Below are positions 54,914-63,811 of a stretch of DNA of 64,000 bases, piece after piece. Position numbers and translations under genes: made by a program. Origin of the DNA: Nocardiopsis_B mangrovi (lineage in GTDB: Bacteria > Actinomycetota > Actinomycetes > Streptosporangiales > Streptosporangiaceae); contig NZ_JBHSFQ010000004.1 in the NCBI RefSeq assembly GCF_042653925.1, positions 62,001 to 126,000 of the forward strand, given 5' to 3'. The notes beneath the pieces were generated by a model. That model did no database searches. It saw only the letters and a program-made list of their open reading frames with translations, and was not told the DNA's origin. The number at the start of each line of letters is the position of its first letter. Position 1 is the stretch's first letter.

Positions 54914-57246
54914 TCGCGAAGGTATCGCTCACCGTCGCCGCCGCCTTGGCGGTCCTGCTGGCGCTGCCGCTGCTGGCGCCCCTGGTGACCGGGGACGGCT
55001 GGTGGCATACCTGCGTCCTGGTGGTGGGGCTGGTCGCGGTGGGCGGTGCCGCGCTGCGGTCCACCCGGCTGACCCTGGCGGTACTGCCGCTGGCGCAGGC
55101 GCTGATCGCCCTGTCCGCACTGACCGCGGTGTTCACCGCCGACCTGGCGCTCGCCGGGTTCGTCCCCACCCCGGCTTCGCTGGAGGCGCTGCTCGCGGTG
55201 TTCGCCGAGGGGCGCGCCGAGATCGACGCCAACCCGCCGCCGGTCTCCTCCGGGCCCGGCGTCAGCCTGCTCATCGCGGTCTGCGTCGGCCTTGCCGCGG
55301 TCATCGCGGACTTCTGCGCCGTGACGGCGCGGGCCCCCGCGCTGGTGGGGCTGCCCCTTGCGGGCCTGCTCGTGGTGCCGCTGGTGGTCGACGACGCCGG
55401 TGCGGGCTGGGGTGCGTTCGCCCTGGCCGCGGCGGGCTACGCGCTGCTCTTGGCGGTCGACGCCTGGACGCGCTCCTCGGCGTGGGGGGTCTACGCGCAC
55501 GCCGACCACGACACCGCCGCCCCGGTGCTGGGCGGGCTGCGGCACGCGTTCACCGGAGCCGGGGTCGCGGCCGCCGCCATCGTCCCGGCGCTGCTGCTCC
55601 CCACGGCCCTTCCGGGGCTGACGTCCTCGGCCCTGTACGGGCTGGCCGACGGCGCCCGGCTGGGCGGCGCGACCGTCACGACCACCCACCCCTTGGTCAG
55701 CCTGCGCCGCGACCTCGCCTCCACCGGCGACGGCCCGGTGCTGTCCTACCAGACCACCGCCGAGCAGCCCGACTACCTGCGGATGTACGTGCTCGACGAG
55801 TTCGACGGCGTGAACTGGACGATGTCGCCGGTCGAGGCATCGGGCGACACCCGGGTCGGCGGCGACCCGCTGCCCGTCCCCGCCGGGCTCGCCGACCAGG
55901 ACGGGGAGCGGATCACCACCCGGGTCTCCCTGGCCCCCGGCGCATCGGTGGACTTCCTGCCGCTGCCCTATCCCCCCGCCCGGGTCGACATCGGCGGCGA
56001 CTGGTTCGCCGACCCCGAAAGCCTGATGGTCTTCACCACCACCCCGCAGGCCCCCGGCCTGGACTACGAGGTGGAGAGCCTGCGCCCCCTGCCCGACGCC
56101 GCCTCGTTGCAGGGCCGCACCGCCCCCGCGGCGGGCGTCGACGGCCGCTACCTCGCGGTTCCCGACGGCATCGACCCCCGCGTGGCCGAACTGGCGGAGT
56201 CGATCACCGCCGACGCCACCTCCCCGCACGAACGGGCGGTGGCGCTCCAGGGCTGGTTCACCGGCGGGAACCGCTTCGAGTACGACCTGCGGCCCCCGCC
56301 GCTGCCCAGCGGGTCGGACCCGCTGCCCTACTTCCTCTTCCAGAGCCGGATCGGGTACTGCGAGCAGTTCGCCGCCGCGATGACGCTGATGGCCCGCCAG
56401 CTGGACATCCCCGCGCGCGTGGCCATCGGCTACACCTCGGGCAGTTCCGCCGGCGGGGAGCGGTGGGAGGTGTCGGAGTCCGACGCCCACGCCTGGCCGG
56501 AGCTGTACTTCCCGGGCGAGGGCTGGCTGCGGTTCGAGCCCACCCCGGCGTCGGCCGGGGGCCAGGGCACCGCGACGGTCCCGCCGTACGCCCAGGCGGC
56601 CCCGGAGCCGGAGGAGGCCCCCACCGCCGGCCCGGAGCCCGAGGACACCGAGGAGGCCGAGGCCGACGACGAGTCCGCCCCGGCCCAGGACGCGTCCGCG
56701 GCGCCCGAGGCCGCGGACGCCGAGGACGACGCCGGGAACGACGCGTCCGGCTCGTCTTGGGGCGCGCTGGCCGCGTGGTGGCCGGTCCTGCCGGCCGCGG
56801 CGGGGATCGCGCTGCTGGCGGCGGCGCCGGCGCTGGCCCGGATCCTGGTGCGGCGGGTGGTCCGGATGCGTGCGGCCACACCGCGGGCGCTGGCGGCCGC
56901 CGCCTGGCGGGAGGTCCGCGACGACGCCCGTGACGCCGGGGTCGGCTGGAACCCCGCCGAGAGCCCGCGGGCGGCGGCGGCGCGGATCGCCGCGGAGCGC
57001 TCGCTGCCGGCCGGCGCGCGAGAGGCGCTGTGGCGGGCGGCCATGGCCCAGGAGAGCGCGTGCTACGCGCCGGACCCAACGGGGGTGCCGCCGGGTCCGG
57101 ACCTGGACCGCGACGTGCGCGTCGTACGCGCGGCGCTGCGCGCGTCACTGGGCCGTGCGGCACTGCTGCGCGCGGTGCTGCTGCCGAGGTCGCTGCTGCC
57201 CCCGCGGGCCGCCGCGCCCCGGCCGGCGGGCCCGGAGCCCGCCTGA
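54910..57246 (+). CDS. Membrane transglutaminase-like protease (TgpA-like)
   Basis: This 778-residue protein has six or more N-terminal transmembrane helices (residues 5-255), an extracytoplasmic transglutaminase-like domain and a second TM helix near residue 620. A cytoplasmic DUF4129-like tail follows. The catalytic Cys484 lies in RIGYCEQFAAAM and His527 in DAHAWPELYFPGEGW. The third residue appears as Glu in LRFEPTP rather than the more usual Asp. An acidic Glu/Asp/Ala-rich linker precedes the last TM. ATGA overlaps the DUF58 stop. The substrate is unknown. Confidence 0.88.
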   Translation: MIAKVSLTVAAALAVLLALPLLAPLVTGDGWWHTCVLVVGLVAVGGAALRSTRLTLAVLPLAQALIALSALTAVFTADLALAGFVPTPASLEALLAVFAEGRAEIDANPPPVSSGPGVSLLIAVCVGLAAVIADFCAVTARAPALVGLPLAGLLVVPLVVDDAGAGWGAFALAAAGYALLLAVDAWTRSSAWGVYAHADHDTAAPVLGGLRHAFTGAGVAAAAIVPALLLPTALPGLTSSALYGLADGARLGGATVTTTHPLVSLRRDLASTGDGPVLSYQTTAEQPDYLRMYVLDEFDGVNWTMSPVEASGDTRVGGDPLPVPAGLADQDGERITTRVSLAPGASVDFLPLPYPPARVDIGGDWFADPESLMVFTTTPQAPGLDYEVESLRPLPDAASLQGRTAPAAGVDGRYLAVPDGIDPRVAELAESITADATSPHERAVALQGWFTGGNRFEYDLRPPPLPSGSDPLPYFLFQSRIGYCEQFAAAMTLMARQLDIPARVAIGYTSGSSAGGERWEVSESDAHAWPELYFPGEGWLRFEPTPASAGGQGTATVPPYAQAAPEPEEAPTAGPEPEDTEEAEADDESAPAQDASAAPEAADAEDDAGNDASGSSWGALAAWWPVLPAAAGIALLAAAPALARILVRRVVRMRAATPRALAAAAWREVRDDARDAGVGWNPAESPRAAAARIAAERSLPAGAREALWRAAMAQESACYAPDPTGVPPGPDLDRDVRVVRAALRASLGRAALLRAVLLPRSLLPPRAAAPRPAGPEPA

Positions 57247-57374
57247 CCCCCTGAGCCGGTGCCCCTCCGGGGCGGTCCGCGGGTCGCCGTGCGGGCGAGC
57301 GGGGGCGAGCGCGGACGGCGGTGTCCCGCCGCGACCGGGTGGCCCGGCGGGCCGTGCCAGAGGCCGGGACACGG

Positions 57375-57407
57375 AACGCGCCCCCAGGCTCCGCCTGGGG
57401 GCGCGTT
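57375..57407. terminator. Bidirectional terminator hairpin
   Basis: A perfect 15-bp stem (AACGCGCCCCCAGGC with GCCTGGGGGCGCGTT) closes on a three-base TCC loop between the ends of the convergent transglutaminase and DUF3040 genes. There is no U-tract. It is one of the strongest hairpins in the window and is well placed to end both transcripts. Confidence 0.8.
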
Positions 57408-57475
57408 GTGTCCGTGGTGGCCGCGGGGCGGTGGGCGCCGCTAAGGGGCGGCCCGGCCCGGGCGGCCGGAGAGGC

Positions 57476-57871
57476 TCAGCGGTCGTCGCCCTCCTGGCGG
57501 CGGCGCCAGCGCTCCTCGAAGCGGTTCATCAAGCCCTGGCGCTGCTGGCGGCGCTGCTTGGGCTCGGCGGTCGCGGGTGCCGCGGCCTCGCCGCCGCCCC
57601 CCACCACGCGCCGCCACGCGGACAGGCCCCACAGGAGGCACGCCAGCATGACGAGGAACCCGATGACACCGATCGCCACCTGCTGGAAGACCGCCCCGCC
57701 CATGAGCAGCGCGACGCCGATGACGAAACCGATCGACGCCTTGACGATCCAGCGCTTGTAGTGGATCGACGGGTTCGTCTGGCGAACGGTGTTGGCGAAC
57801 TTCGGATCCTCGGCGTACAGCGCCTGCTCGATCTGGTCGAGCATGCGCTGCTCGTGTTCAGAGAGCGGCAC
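57476..57871 (-). CDS. DUF3040 family membrane protein
   Basis: This 131-residue protein begins VPLSEHEQRMLDQIEQALYAEDPKFANTVRQ, the defining N-terminal helix of DUF3040. Two transmembrane helices follow (about residues 45-65 and 70-90), then a basic, Gln/Arg-rich tail ending in RRRQEGDDR. The GTG at 57871 has a GGAGGCG site six bases upstream. The family is common in actinobacteria, often near division genes, with no known biochemical role. Its promoter region includes a dyad at 57997. Confidence 0.85.
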   Translation of the reverse strand: MPLSEHEQRMLDQIEQALYAEDPKFANTVRQTNPSIHYKRWIVKASIGFVIGVALLMGGAVFQQVAIGVIGFLVMLACLLWGLSAWRRVVGGGGEAAAPATAEPKQRRQQRQGLMNRFEERWRRRQEGDDR

Positions 57872-57996
57872 GACGCCTCCCAATGACAGTCCCCGGGTGG
57901 TGGGGTGACGGGTACTGAACAACGACTCGATGGTCAGTGATATGCCCAGAATACGGTGGCTTAGCGCCTACTGAAAAGAAAAGATGCGCATGTAGC

Positions 57997-58012
57997 TGAC
58001 CCACATGGGTCA
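57997..58012. promoter_or_regulatory. TGACCCA-N2-TGGGTCA dyad in the DUF3040/dinB spacer
   Basis: A perfect inverted repeat with seven-base arms separated by two bases lies in the 359-base spacer 57872-58230. It is about 125 bases upstream of the DUF3040 start and in an AT-rich part of the spacer. dinB ends at the other side, so only DUF3040 is downstream. I know no regulator with this site. Otherwise the spacer shows no gene. Confidence 0.4.
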
Positions 58013-58230
58013 CATTACCCTCACTGTCCGACCGAAACACCGGTTCACGCCCACTCCGGGGCCCCGCCGGGTTCATTCGACGTTTCATTCGGTTCCATCC
58101 AGACCATCCGCGACCGTTCAGGACCATCCCTCGGCAAAGGCCCGATGGGCGCGGCCGCCGCGCACACCGCGCCCGCGAAGCCTTGCCCCGCACCGGTTAC
58201 AACGCGCGAGGGCGCCCTGAGGTTGCCGTA

Positions 58231-59502
58231 CTATACGTCATCCTCGTCACGCTTCGCCAAAGCCGCGGGCAGGATGGCCCCGGGGCCGAACCTGCGCGCT
58301 ACGCGGTCCATCACCTGCTCGGCTTCGCGCCAACCGCTCTCGGGCTCGCCGAACGCCATCTGGCGGTGCGCCTCCGACGCCGCGATGAGCCCTTCGACCC
58401 GCACCCCCACCAGCCGCAGCCGGACGCGTTCCAGCCCGGCTCCCGCGTAGAGTTCCCGGGCCGCGGCGTTGATCTCGCGGGCCACATCGGTGGCCTCGGC
58501 CAGGGTGCGCGACCGGGTGATGGTGCTGAAGTCGGCCCTGCGCAGCTTCACGACCACGGTGCGGCCCGCCTGCTCGCTCGCGCGCAGGCGCCGCGCGACC
58601 TTCTCCGACAGCCGCAGCAGTTCGCGGTGGATCAGACCGGGGTCGTCGACGTCGCGCGGGAACGTCTCCTCGGCGCCGATGCTCTTGTCGGGCGTCGTGG
58701 GCACGACACGGCGGCCGTCGACCCCCCGGGACAGCTCCGCCAGGCGGGTGCCCAGGGCCTGTCCGAACTCGTGGCGCAGGGTCGCGGGATCCACCGCGGC
58801 CACATCGCCCACCGTGTGCAGGCCGAGCCGGGTCAGCGCCTGCTCGGTCTTCTCCCCCACCCCCCACAGGGCGCCCACGGGCAGCGGGCGCAGGAAGCCG
58901 CCGACCCGGTCGGTGGGCACCAGCAGCAGGCCGTCGGGTTTGCACTGCGTGGACGCGAGCTTGGCGATGAATTTGGTCGCGGCGACCCCGACCGAGCAGG
59001 TGAGCCGCTGCTCGGTGCGCACGCGTTCGCGGATCATCTCGGCGATGCGCACCGGGCCGCCCAGGCGGCGCCGCGCACCCGACACGTCGAGGAACGCCTC
59101 ATCGGACGACAGCGGCTCCACTTCGGGGGTCACGGACCGGAAGATGTCCATGACCGCCTCGGAGGCCCGCCGGTAGGCGGTGCCGTCGGGCGGGAAGACG
59201 ATGGCGTCGGGGCACAGCCGCAGGGCGCGCACCATGGGCATCGCCGAGTGCACGCCGTAGGTGCGGGCGATGTAGTCGGCGGAGGAGACGACCCCCCGCG
59301 GGCCGGTCCCGCCCACGATGACGGGCCTGCCGCGCGCCTCGGGGTGTTCGAGCTGTTCGACGCTGGCGAAGAACGCGTCCATGTCGATGTGCAGGATGTG
59401 GCAGTCCGTGTCGTGGCCGGACGCGGCATCCAGCGGCTCGATGCCGCCGGCACCGATCATCCCCCGCAGCGCGGTTCCCCGCTCAAGCTGGCGTCGACTC
59501 AT
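58231..59502 (-). CDS. dinB: DNA polymerase IV (Y-family translesion polymerase)
   Basis: This 423-residue Y-family polymerase carries the first metal-binding aspartate in HIDMDAFFASVEQ (about residue 40) and the second acidic pair in SSDEAFLDVSG. KFIAKLAS and the little-finger domain (about 260-370) follow. It extends mismatched or damaged primers during translesion synthesis. No LexA box is visible upstream; CGAACAGTGTGCC near 59510 is too degenerate. The end lacks a clear beta-clamp motif, though QMAFGEPE is a possible one. Confidence 0.92.
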   Translation of the reverse strand: MSRRQLERGTALRGMIGAGGIEPLDAASGHDTDCHILHIDMDAFFASVEQLEHPEARGRPVIVGGTGPRGVVSSADYIARTYGVHSAMPMVRALRLCPDAIVFPPDGTAYRRASEAVMDIFRSVTPEVEPLSSDEAFLDVSGARRRLGGPVRIAEMIRERVRTEQRLTCSVGVAATKFIAKLASTQCKPDGLLLVPTDRVGGFLRPLPVGALWGVGEKTEQALTRLGLHTVGDVAAVDPATLRHEFGQALGTRLAELSRGVDGRRVVPTTPDKSIGAEETFPRDVDDPGLIHRELLRLSEKVARRLRASEQAGRTVVVKLRRADFSTITRSRTLAEATDVAREINAAARELYAGAGLERVRLRLVGVRVEGLIAASEAHRQMAFGEPESGWREAEQVMDRVARRFGPGAILPAALAKRDEDDV

Positions 59503-59650
59503 GCGAACAGTGTGCCGTGCCCCCGGTGACCAGTGCGAATCCGCACGTCGCCGCCCCGGCCGATCGGGCGTCGCGCCGCCGCGGGCACCCGTGCCGTACG
59601 GGCACGCGGGCGGGCGTCCCGCCTCCGCCCGAGGGCACTACGATCACCGG

Positions 59651-60079
59651 ATGACCGATCCCTGGACCCCCGGGGCCCCCGGTGTGCTGCGGCTGCCGTC
59701 GGGGCGGCTCGTCCGCGGCCGGGGGCTGCGCCACCCGCTTCCCGAGCCCCCGCTGCCCACCTTCGCCCTGTACCTGCTGGGCCACGAGCCGCCCCAGGTG
59801 TCCTGGGAGTCGCGGTGGCTGCGCTGGCCCGACTTCCGGCTGCCGGCGGACCGTGCGGCGGCCTCGGGCGCCCTGCGGGAGGCGTGGCGGCGCGCCGCCA
59901 CCGAGCGCGTGGAGGTCGCCTGTTCCGGCGGGCGGGGGCGGACCGGCACGGCACTGGCCTGCCTCGCCGTGATCGACGGGGTGCCGGCGCGCGAGGCGGT
60001 CGCCTATGTGCGGGCGAACTACTCCCGCCACGCGGTCGAGACCCCGTGGCAGCGCCGTTACGTGTCCCGCTTCTCCTAG
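59651..60079 (+). CDS. Small protein-tyrosine-phosphatase family protein
   Basis: This 142-residue protein carries the PTP signature C-x5-R: C91 to R97 in VACSGGRGRTGTALA, with a WPDFRLP segment that may hold the general acid. It probably dephosphorylates phosphotyrosine or a phosphoinositide-like or dual-specificity substrate. The usual HC is replaced by AC, so the first conserved histidine is missing, which could lower activity. The ATG at 59651 follows CACCGG, a weak site. It is not part of an operon. Confidence 0.75.
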   Translation: MTDPWTPGAPGVLRLPSGRLVRGRGLRHPLPEPPLPTFALYLLGHEPPQVSWESRWLRWPDFRLPADRAAASGALREAWRRAATERVEVACSGGRGRTGTALACLAVIDGVPAREAVAYVRANYSRHAVETPWQRRYVSRFS

Positions 60080-60096
60080 CCGCGGCCCGGGGCGGT

Positions 60097-60888
60097 CTAG
60101 GGGCGGCGGGCCAGGATGTGCAGCTGGGTGGCGATCCCCGACAGCGCCGGGTGGACGGCAGCGGTCTTCTCCAGCTCCACCAGTCGGCTGCGGGCCTGGG
60201 GGTCGCCCTCGAAGACCCGGCCGGGCAGCAGGTCGGCGAAGACCCGCACCCCGCGGACCTCGGGTCCGATCAGGCCCGCCTCCAGCACGAGTTCCACCAG
60301 GCGCTCGGCGGTGAACCGGCGCGGCATGGGGTCGCCCGCGCCCCACCGCCCCTCGGGGTCGGCGAGGAGGCGCTGGGCGTCGCCGACGTGGCCGGACAGG
60401 GCGCGGTGCAGCGCGCCCGCCACGGCGTTGGCCGCCAGCAGGCTGACGGCTCCTCCCGGGCGGGTGACCGCGACGGCGTCGGCGAGGGCCGCGGCGGGGT
60501 CGTCGACGTACTCCAGGACGTTGTGCACGAGCACCGCGTGGGCGTGCCCGGCGGGCAGCAGGTCGGCGAGGTCGCGGGTCTCGCCCTGGAGCGCGCGCAC
60601 CCGCACGCCCGCCTCGGCGGCCCGCCGCTCCAGCGCGGCGAGCGAATCGGGGCTGGGGTCGACCACGGTGACGCTGTGCCCCAGTTCGGCGAGGGGCACC
60701 GCGGCTCCCCCGGTGCCGCCGCCCACGTCCACGATCTCCAGCGGGGAGTCGGACGTGTCGCCGAGACCGGTCAGCAGGGCGCGCAGCGCCTCCCACACCA
60801 CGGCGGTGCGGGCGGTGCTGGCCGCCCTCTGCGGCCCCGTCGGCGCCGAGGCGCCTTCGGCGCCCGTGCCACCGGCCTTGTCAGTCAC
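60097..60888 (-). CDS. Class I SAM-dependent methyltransferase
   Basis: This 263-residue protein has the SAM-binding motif I EIVDVGGGTGGAAVPLAELG, followed by the acidic end VTVVDPSP of strand 2 and a VLVHNVLEYVDD motif. This indicates a Rossmann-fold methyltransferase resembling SmtA or CmoM-like enzymes. The start is a GTG with GGAGGAT seven bases upstream. It lies 55 bases after the nusB stop and reads in the same direction, so it may be cotranscribed with efp-nusB. The substrate is unknown; tRNA or small-molecule methylation are both possible. Confidence 0.85.
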   Translation of the reverse strand: MTDKAGGTGAEGASAPTGPQRAASTARTAVVWEALRALLTGLGDTSDSPLEIVDVGGGTGGAAVPLAELGHSVTVVDPSPDSLAALERRAAEAGVRVRALQGETRDLADLLPAGHAHAVLVHNVLEYVDDPAAALADAVAVTRPGGAVSLLAANAVAGALHRALSGHVGDAQRLLADPEGRWGAGDPMPRRFTAERLVELVLEAGLIGPEVRGVRVFADLLPGRVFEGDPQARSRLVELEKTAAVHPALSGIATQLHILARRP

Positions 60889-60943
60889 GGCGGATCCTCC
60901 CCCTCGCCGGTCGCCGCAGGCGTACCGCGGCGCGCGGCGGTCG

Positions 60944-61357
60944 CTACAGGGCCAGTTCGGCCTTGTTCTCCATGAGCCGCGACAGCAGCCCGTTGATGAA
61001 CGCCGGGGAGTCGTCGGTGGACAGCTCCTTGGCGACGGCCACCGCCTCGGCGATCGCCACGCCGTCGGGGATGTCGTCGGCCCACAGCAGTTCATAGGCG
61101 CCCATGCGCAGGACGTTGCGGTCGACCACCGGCATGCGTTCGAGGGTCCAGCCGATCGCGTACTCGTCCAAGAGCTCGTCGATGCGGCCGCGGCGCTCGT
61201 CGACGGCGGCGGCCAGCTGCTCGGTGAACTCGTTGATGGGCGGCTCGGTCTGCGCGCGGCGGCGGTCGATGACCGCGGCCACTGTGGTGTTGCGCAGCTC
61301 GGCCTCGTACAGCACCTCGACCGCGCGTCTGCGGGCCTTGCGCCGTGCTCCGCTCAT
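60944..61357 (-). CDS. nusB: Transcription antitermination factor NusB
   Basis: This 137-residue all-helical protein begins MSGARRKARRRAVEVLYEAELR, the RNA-binding arginine-rich start of NusB. It ends with PDGVAIAEAVAVAKELSTDD and SPAFINGLLSRL. NusB binds boxA RNA with NusE/S10 and promotes rRNA antitermination. The ATG at 61357 is the standard start; a longer frame would add an unrelated 25-residue stretch. It lies 43 bases downstream of efp, a conserved actinobacterial arrangement. Confidence 0.92.
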   Translation of the reverse strand: MSGARRKARRRAVEVLYEAELRNTTVAAVIDRRRAQTEPPINEFTEQLAAAVDERRGRIDELLDEYAIGWTLERMPVVDRNVLRMGAYELLWADDIPDGVAIAEAVAVAKELSTDDSPAFINGLLSRLMENKAELAL

Positions 61358-61400
61358 GGCCGTGTCCCCCGCCCGTGTCCGGGGTGCTCGGATCGCAGGG

Positions 61401-61967
61401 TCATGCGTTGACGCGGCCGAGGTAGTCGCCATTGCGGGTGTCGACCTTGACGCGCTCGCCGGTGGTGATGAACAGCGGGACCTGGATCTCGGCGCCGGTC
61501 TCCAGCGTGGCGGGCTTGGTGCCGCCCGTGGAGCGGTCGCCCTGCACGCCGGGGTCGGTCTGGGAGATCACGATCTCGACGGCGGCGGGCAGCTCGACGT
61601 AGAGCGGGTTGCCCTCGTTGACCGCGACCGTGACCTTGGCCTCCTCCAGCAGGTAGTCGGCGTTCTTGCCGACCACCGCGGCGCTCACGGGCAGCTGCTC
61701 GTAGTCCTGGGTGTCCATGAAGATGTAGGAGTCGCCGTCGAAGTAGAGGTACTGCATCTCGCGCCGGTCGACGTTGGCGAACTCGACCTTGGCACCGGCG
61801 TTGAACGTCTTGTCGACGACCTTGCCCGAGGTGACGTTCTTCAGCTTGGTCCGGACGAACGCGCCGCCCTTGCCGGGCTTGACGTGCTGGAACTCAACGA
61901 CGTTCCAGAGTTCACCGCCGTCGAGCTTCAGGGTCGTGCCGTTCTTGAGGTCGTTCGTCGTGGCCAC
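61401..61967 (-). CDS. efp: Elongation factor P
   Basis: This 188-residue, three-beta-barrel protein rescues ribosomes stalled at polyproline. The loop HVKPGKGGAF carries K33, which corresponds to the lysine modified in many bacteria. C-terminal signature DPGVQGDRSTGGTKPATLETG is complete (the family PROSITE-like region). No EpmA, EarP or YmfI gene is seen nearby, so modification cannot be judged. The start is GTG. It precedes nusB and follows aroB by about 130 bases. Confidence 0.94.
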   Translation of the reverse strand: MATTNDLKNGTTLKLDGGELWNVVEFQHVKPGKGGAFVRTKLKNVTSGKVVDKTFNAGAKVEFANVDRREMQYLYFDGDSYIFMDTQDYEQLPVSAAVVGKNADYLLEEAKVTVAVNEGNPLYVELPAAVEIVISQTDPGVQGDRSTGGTKPATLETGAEIQVPLFITTGERVKVDTRNGDYLGRVNA

Positions 61968-62096
61968 GTCGGTCGTCTCTCCCAGGGGTCAGGCGAAGTC
62001 GAAGGGGGATGTGCCCCCGCCGGCTGCGTCGACCCTCGGCGGGGACGCGGGTACGGCCGGCACTGTTCGGTGTTCTCTCGTCAGTCTAGTGGCTTC

Positions 62097-63191
62097 TCAC
62101 GGTGCGGGGGTTCCGCCGCTCACGGCCGCGTAGGCGGAATCCAGCAGCCCGCCGCCGGGGCCGGCCAGGATCGCGGGCTCCCCGATGCCGTCGAGCACCA
62201 CGAACCGCAGGGTGGCGCCGCGCGCCTTCTTGTCGACGCGCATGGCCGCCTTGAGCTGCGGCCACGCTTCGGCCGCGTACGTCGTGGGCAGGCCGACCGA
62301 GGCGAGGATCGAACGGTGGCGGGCCACGGTCGCCTCGCCGATGCGGCCGTCGAGCCGGGCGAGCTCCGCGGCGAACACCATACCGATGGACACCGCGTAC
62401 CCGTGCCGGAACCGGTAGTCCTCGGCCCGCTCGATGGCGTGGCCCAGAGTGTGGCCGTAGTTGAGGATCTCCCGGCGGTGGCTCTCGCGCAGGTCGGCGG
62501 AGACGACCTCGGCCTTCACGGCGATGGCGCGCTCGATCAGCTCCCGGGTGTGCCGGCCTTCGGGCCGGGTCGCACCGGCGGGGTCGTCCTCGACCAGGTC
62601 CAGGACGACCGGGTCGGCGATGAAGCCCGCCTTGATGATCTCGGCCAGTCCCCCGATGTAGTCGGCGGTGGGCACGGTCGGCAGGGTGGCGAGGTCGCAC
62701 AGCACGCCGGCGGGCGGGCTGAAGGCGCCGACGAGGTTCTTGCCCTGGGCGGTGTTGATGCCGGTCTTGCCGCCCACCGCGGCGTCGACCATGGCCAGCA
62801 GCGTGGTGGGCACCAGGACCCCGCGGACTCCGCGCAGCCAGGTGGCGGCGATGAACCCGGCGAGGTCGGTGGTCGCGCCGCCGCCCACGCCGACGACGGC
62901 GTCGCTGCGGGTGAACCCGGCCTCGCCCAGCCGCGCCCACAGCCCGGCGGCGACGGCGGCGTCCTTGGCGGCCTCGCCGTCGGGCACCGCCATGGTGTGC
63001 ACGGTGTAGCCGGCGGCCTTGAGCGCGCCGGCCACGGGGTGGACGATCGCGGTCAGCCCCTCGGGGTGGATGACGGCGACCTGCTCGGCGCGGGCGCCGA
63101 CGAGCCCCGGAAGTTCGGCGAGCACCCCGCTGCCCACGACGACGTGGTAGTCCTCCCCGGCCGCCCCGACCGCGATGCGGGTGGCGGTCAC
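62097..63191 (-). CDS. aroB: 3-dehydroquinate synthase
   Basis: This 364-residue NAD+- and Zn2+-dependent enzyme converts DAHP to 3-dehydroquinate, the second step of the shikimate pathway. Motifs are VVGVGGGATTDLAGFIAATWLRG (seen as a glycine-rich NAD-binding loop), TTLLAMVDAAVGGKTGIN, and NYGHTLGHAIE with the zinc-binding histidines. Its start overlaps the aroK stop by four bases. The order aroC-aroK-aroB-efp is conserved, although a pepQ-type gene often present between aroB and efp is missing here. Confidence 0.95.
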   Translation of the reverse strand: MTATRIAVGAAGEDYHVVVGSGVLAELPGLVGARAEQVAVIHPEGLTAIVHPVAGALKAAGYTVHTMAVPDGEAAKDAAVAAGLWARLGEAGFTRSDAVVGVGGGATTDLAGFIAATWLRGVRGVLVPTTLLAMVDAAVGGKTGINTAQGKNLVGAFSPPAGVLCDLATLPTVPTADYIGGLAEIIKAGFIADPVVLDLVEDDPAGATRPEGRHTRELIERAIAVKAEVVSADLRESHRREILNYGHTLGHAIERAEDYRFRHGYAVSIGMVFAAELARLDGRIGEATVARHRSILASVGLPTTYAAEAWPQLKAAMRVDKKARGATLRFVVLDGIGEPAILAGPGGGLLDSAYAAVSGGTPAP

Positions 63192-63712
63192 CGGGCGCCG
63201 CCCTGGTGCTGCGGGAGCGTGCCGACGATGACGTCGACGACCTCCTCGGGCAGGCGCCCGCTGGTGGCGACCGTGGTGACGGCCAGGGACTCATAGACCG
63301 GCAGCCGCTCCTCCAGGAGTTTGCGCAGGCGGGCGCGCGGGTTGCCGGCGAGCAGCGGGCGCGCCTGGTCGAGCCCGACGCGCTTGGCGGCGTCGGCGAA
63401 GTCCACCTGGAGGTAGACGACGTTGAGGCCCTGGAGGTCGGCGCGGGTGTCGTGGTCGAGGACCGCGCCCCCGCCCACGGCGACGACACCGGGCCAGTCG
63501 GCCAGCGCCTCGGCCACGACCTCGCGCTCCAGCGCGCGGAAGGCGGGCTCGCCGTCCTCGATGAAGATGTCGCCGATGGGCTTTCCGGCGCGCGCCTCGA
63601 TCTCGGTGTCGGTGCACATCAGGTCGGCACCCAGCCGGGCGGCCAGGGCCCGGCCGACCGTGGTCTTGCCGGCGCCGGGCGCGCCGATGAGCACCGCGAT
63701 CGGTGTGCCCAT
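63188..63712 (-). CDS. aroK: Shikimate kinase
   Basis: This 174-residue kinase phosphorylates shikimate with ATP. The P-loop GAPGAGKTT is at residues 10-18. The CTDTEIEARAGKPIGDIF segment, which has the shikimate-binding Asp, and the VVAVGGGAVLDHDTR motif follow. The lid arginine is in ARPLLAG. The ATG follows a GAGGAACGG site. It overlaps aroB by four bases, and 99 bases separate it from the aroC stop. Confidence 0.94.
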   Translation of the reverse strand: MGTPIAVLIGAPGAGKTTVGRALAARLGADLMCTDTEIEARAGKPIGDIFIEDGEPAFRALEREVVAEALADWPGVVAVGGGAVLDHDTRADLQGLNVVYLQVDFADAAKRVGLDQARPLLAGNPRARLRKLLEERLPVYESLAVTTVATSGRLPEEVVDVIVGTLPQHQGGAR

Positions 63713-63811
63713 CCGTTCCTCCTCCTGCTGCTGCCCCGGGCCCTGCCGCCGGGCCGTTGCGGGGTCATCGATTCGTGGGGGTGTCGCCGCGGGCGCGTCG
63801 ACCGCGGCCGG

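Noticed and set aside
59503..59530. LexA box upstream of dinB
   Set aside because: CGAACAGTGTGCC keeps only one half of the consensus; the second half-site is degenerate.
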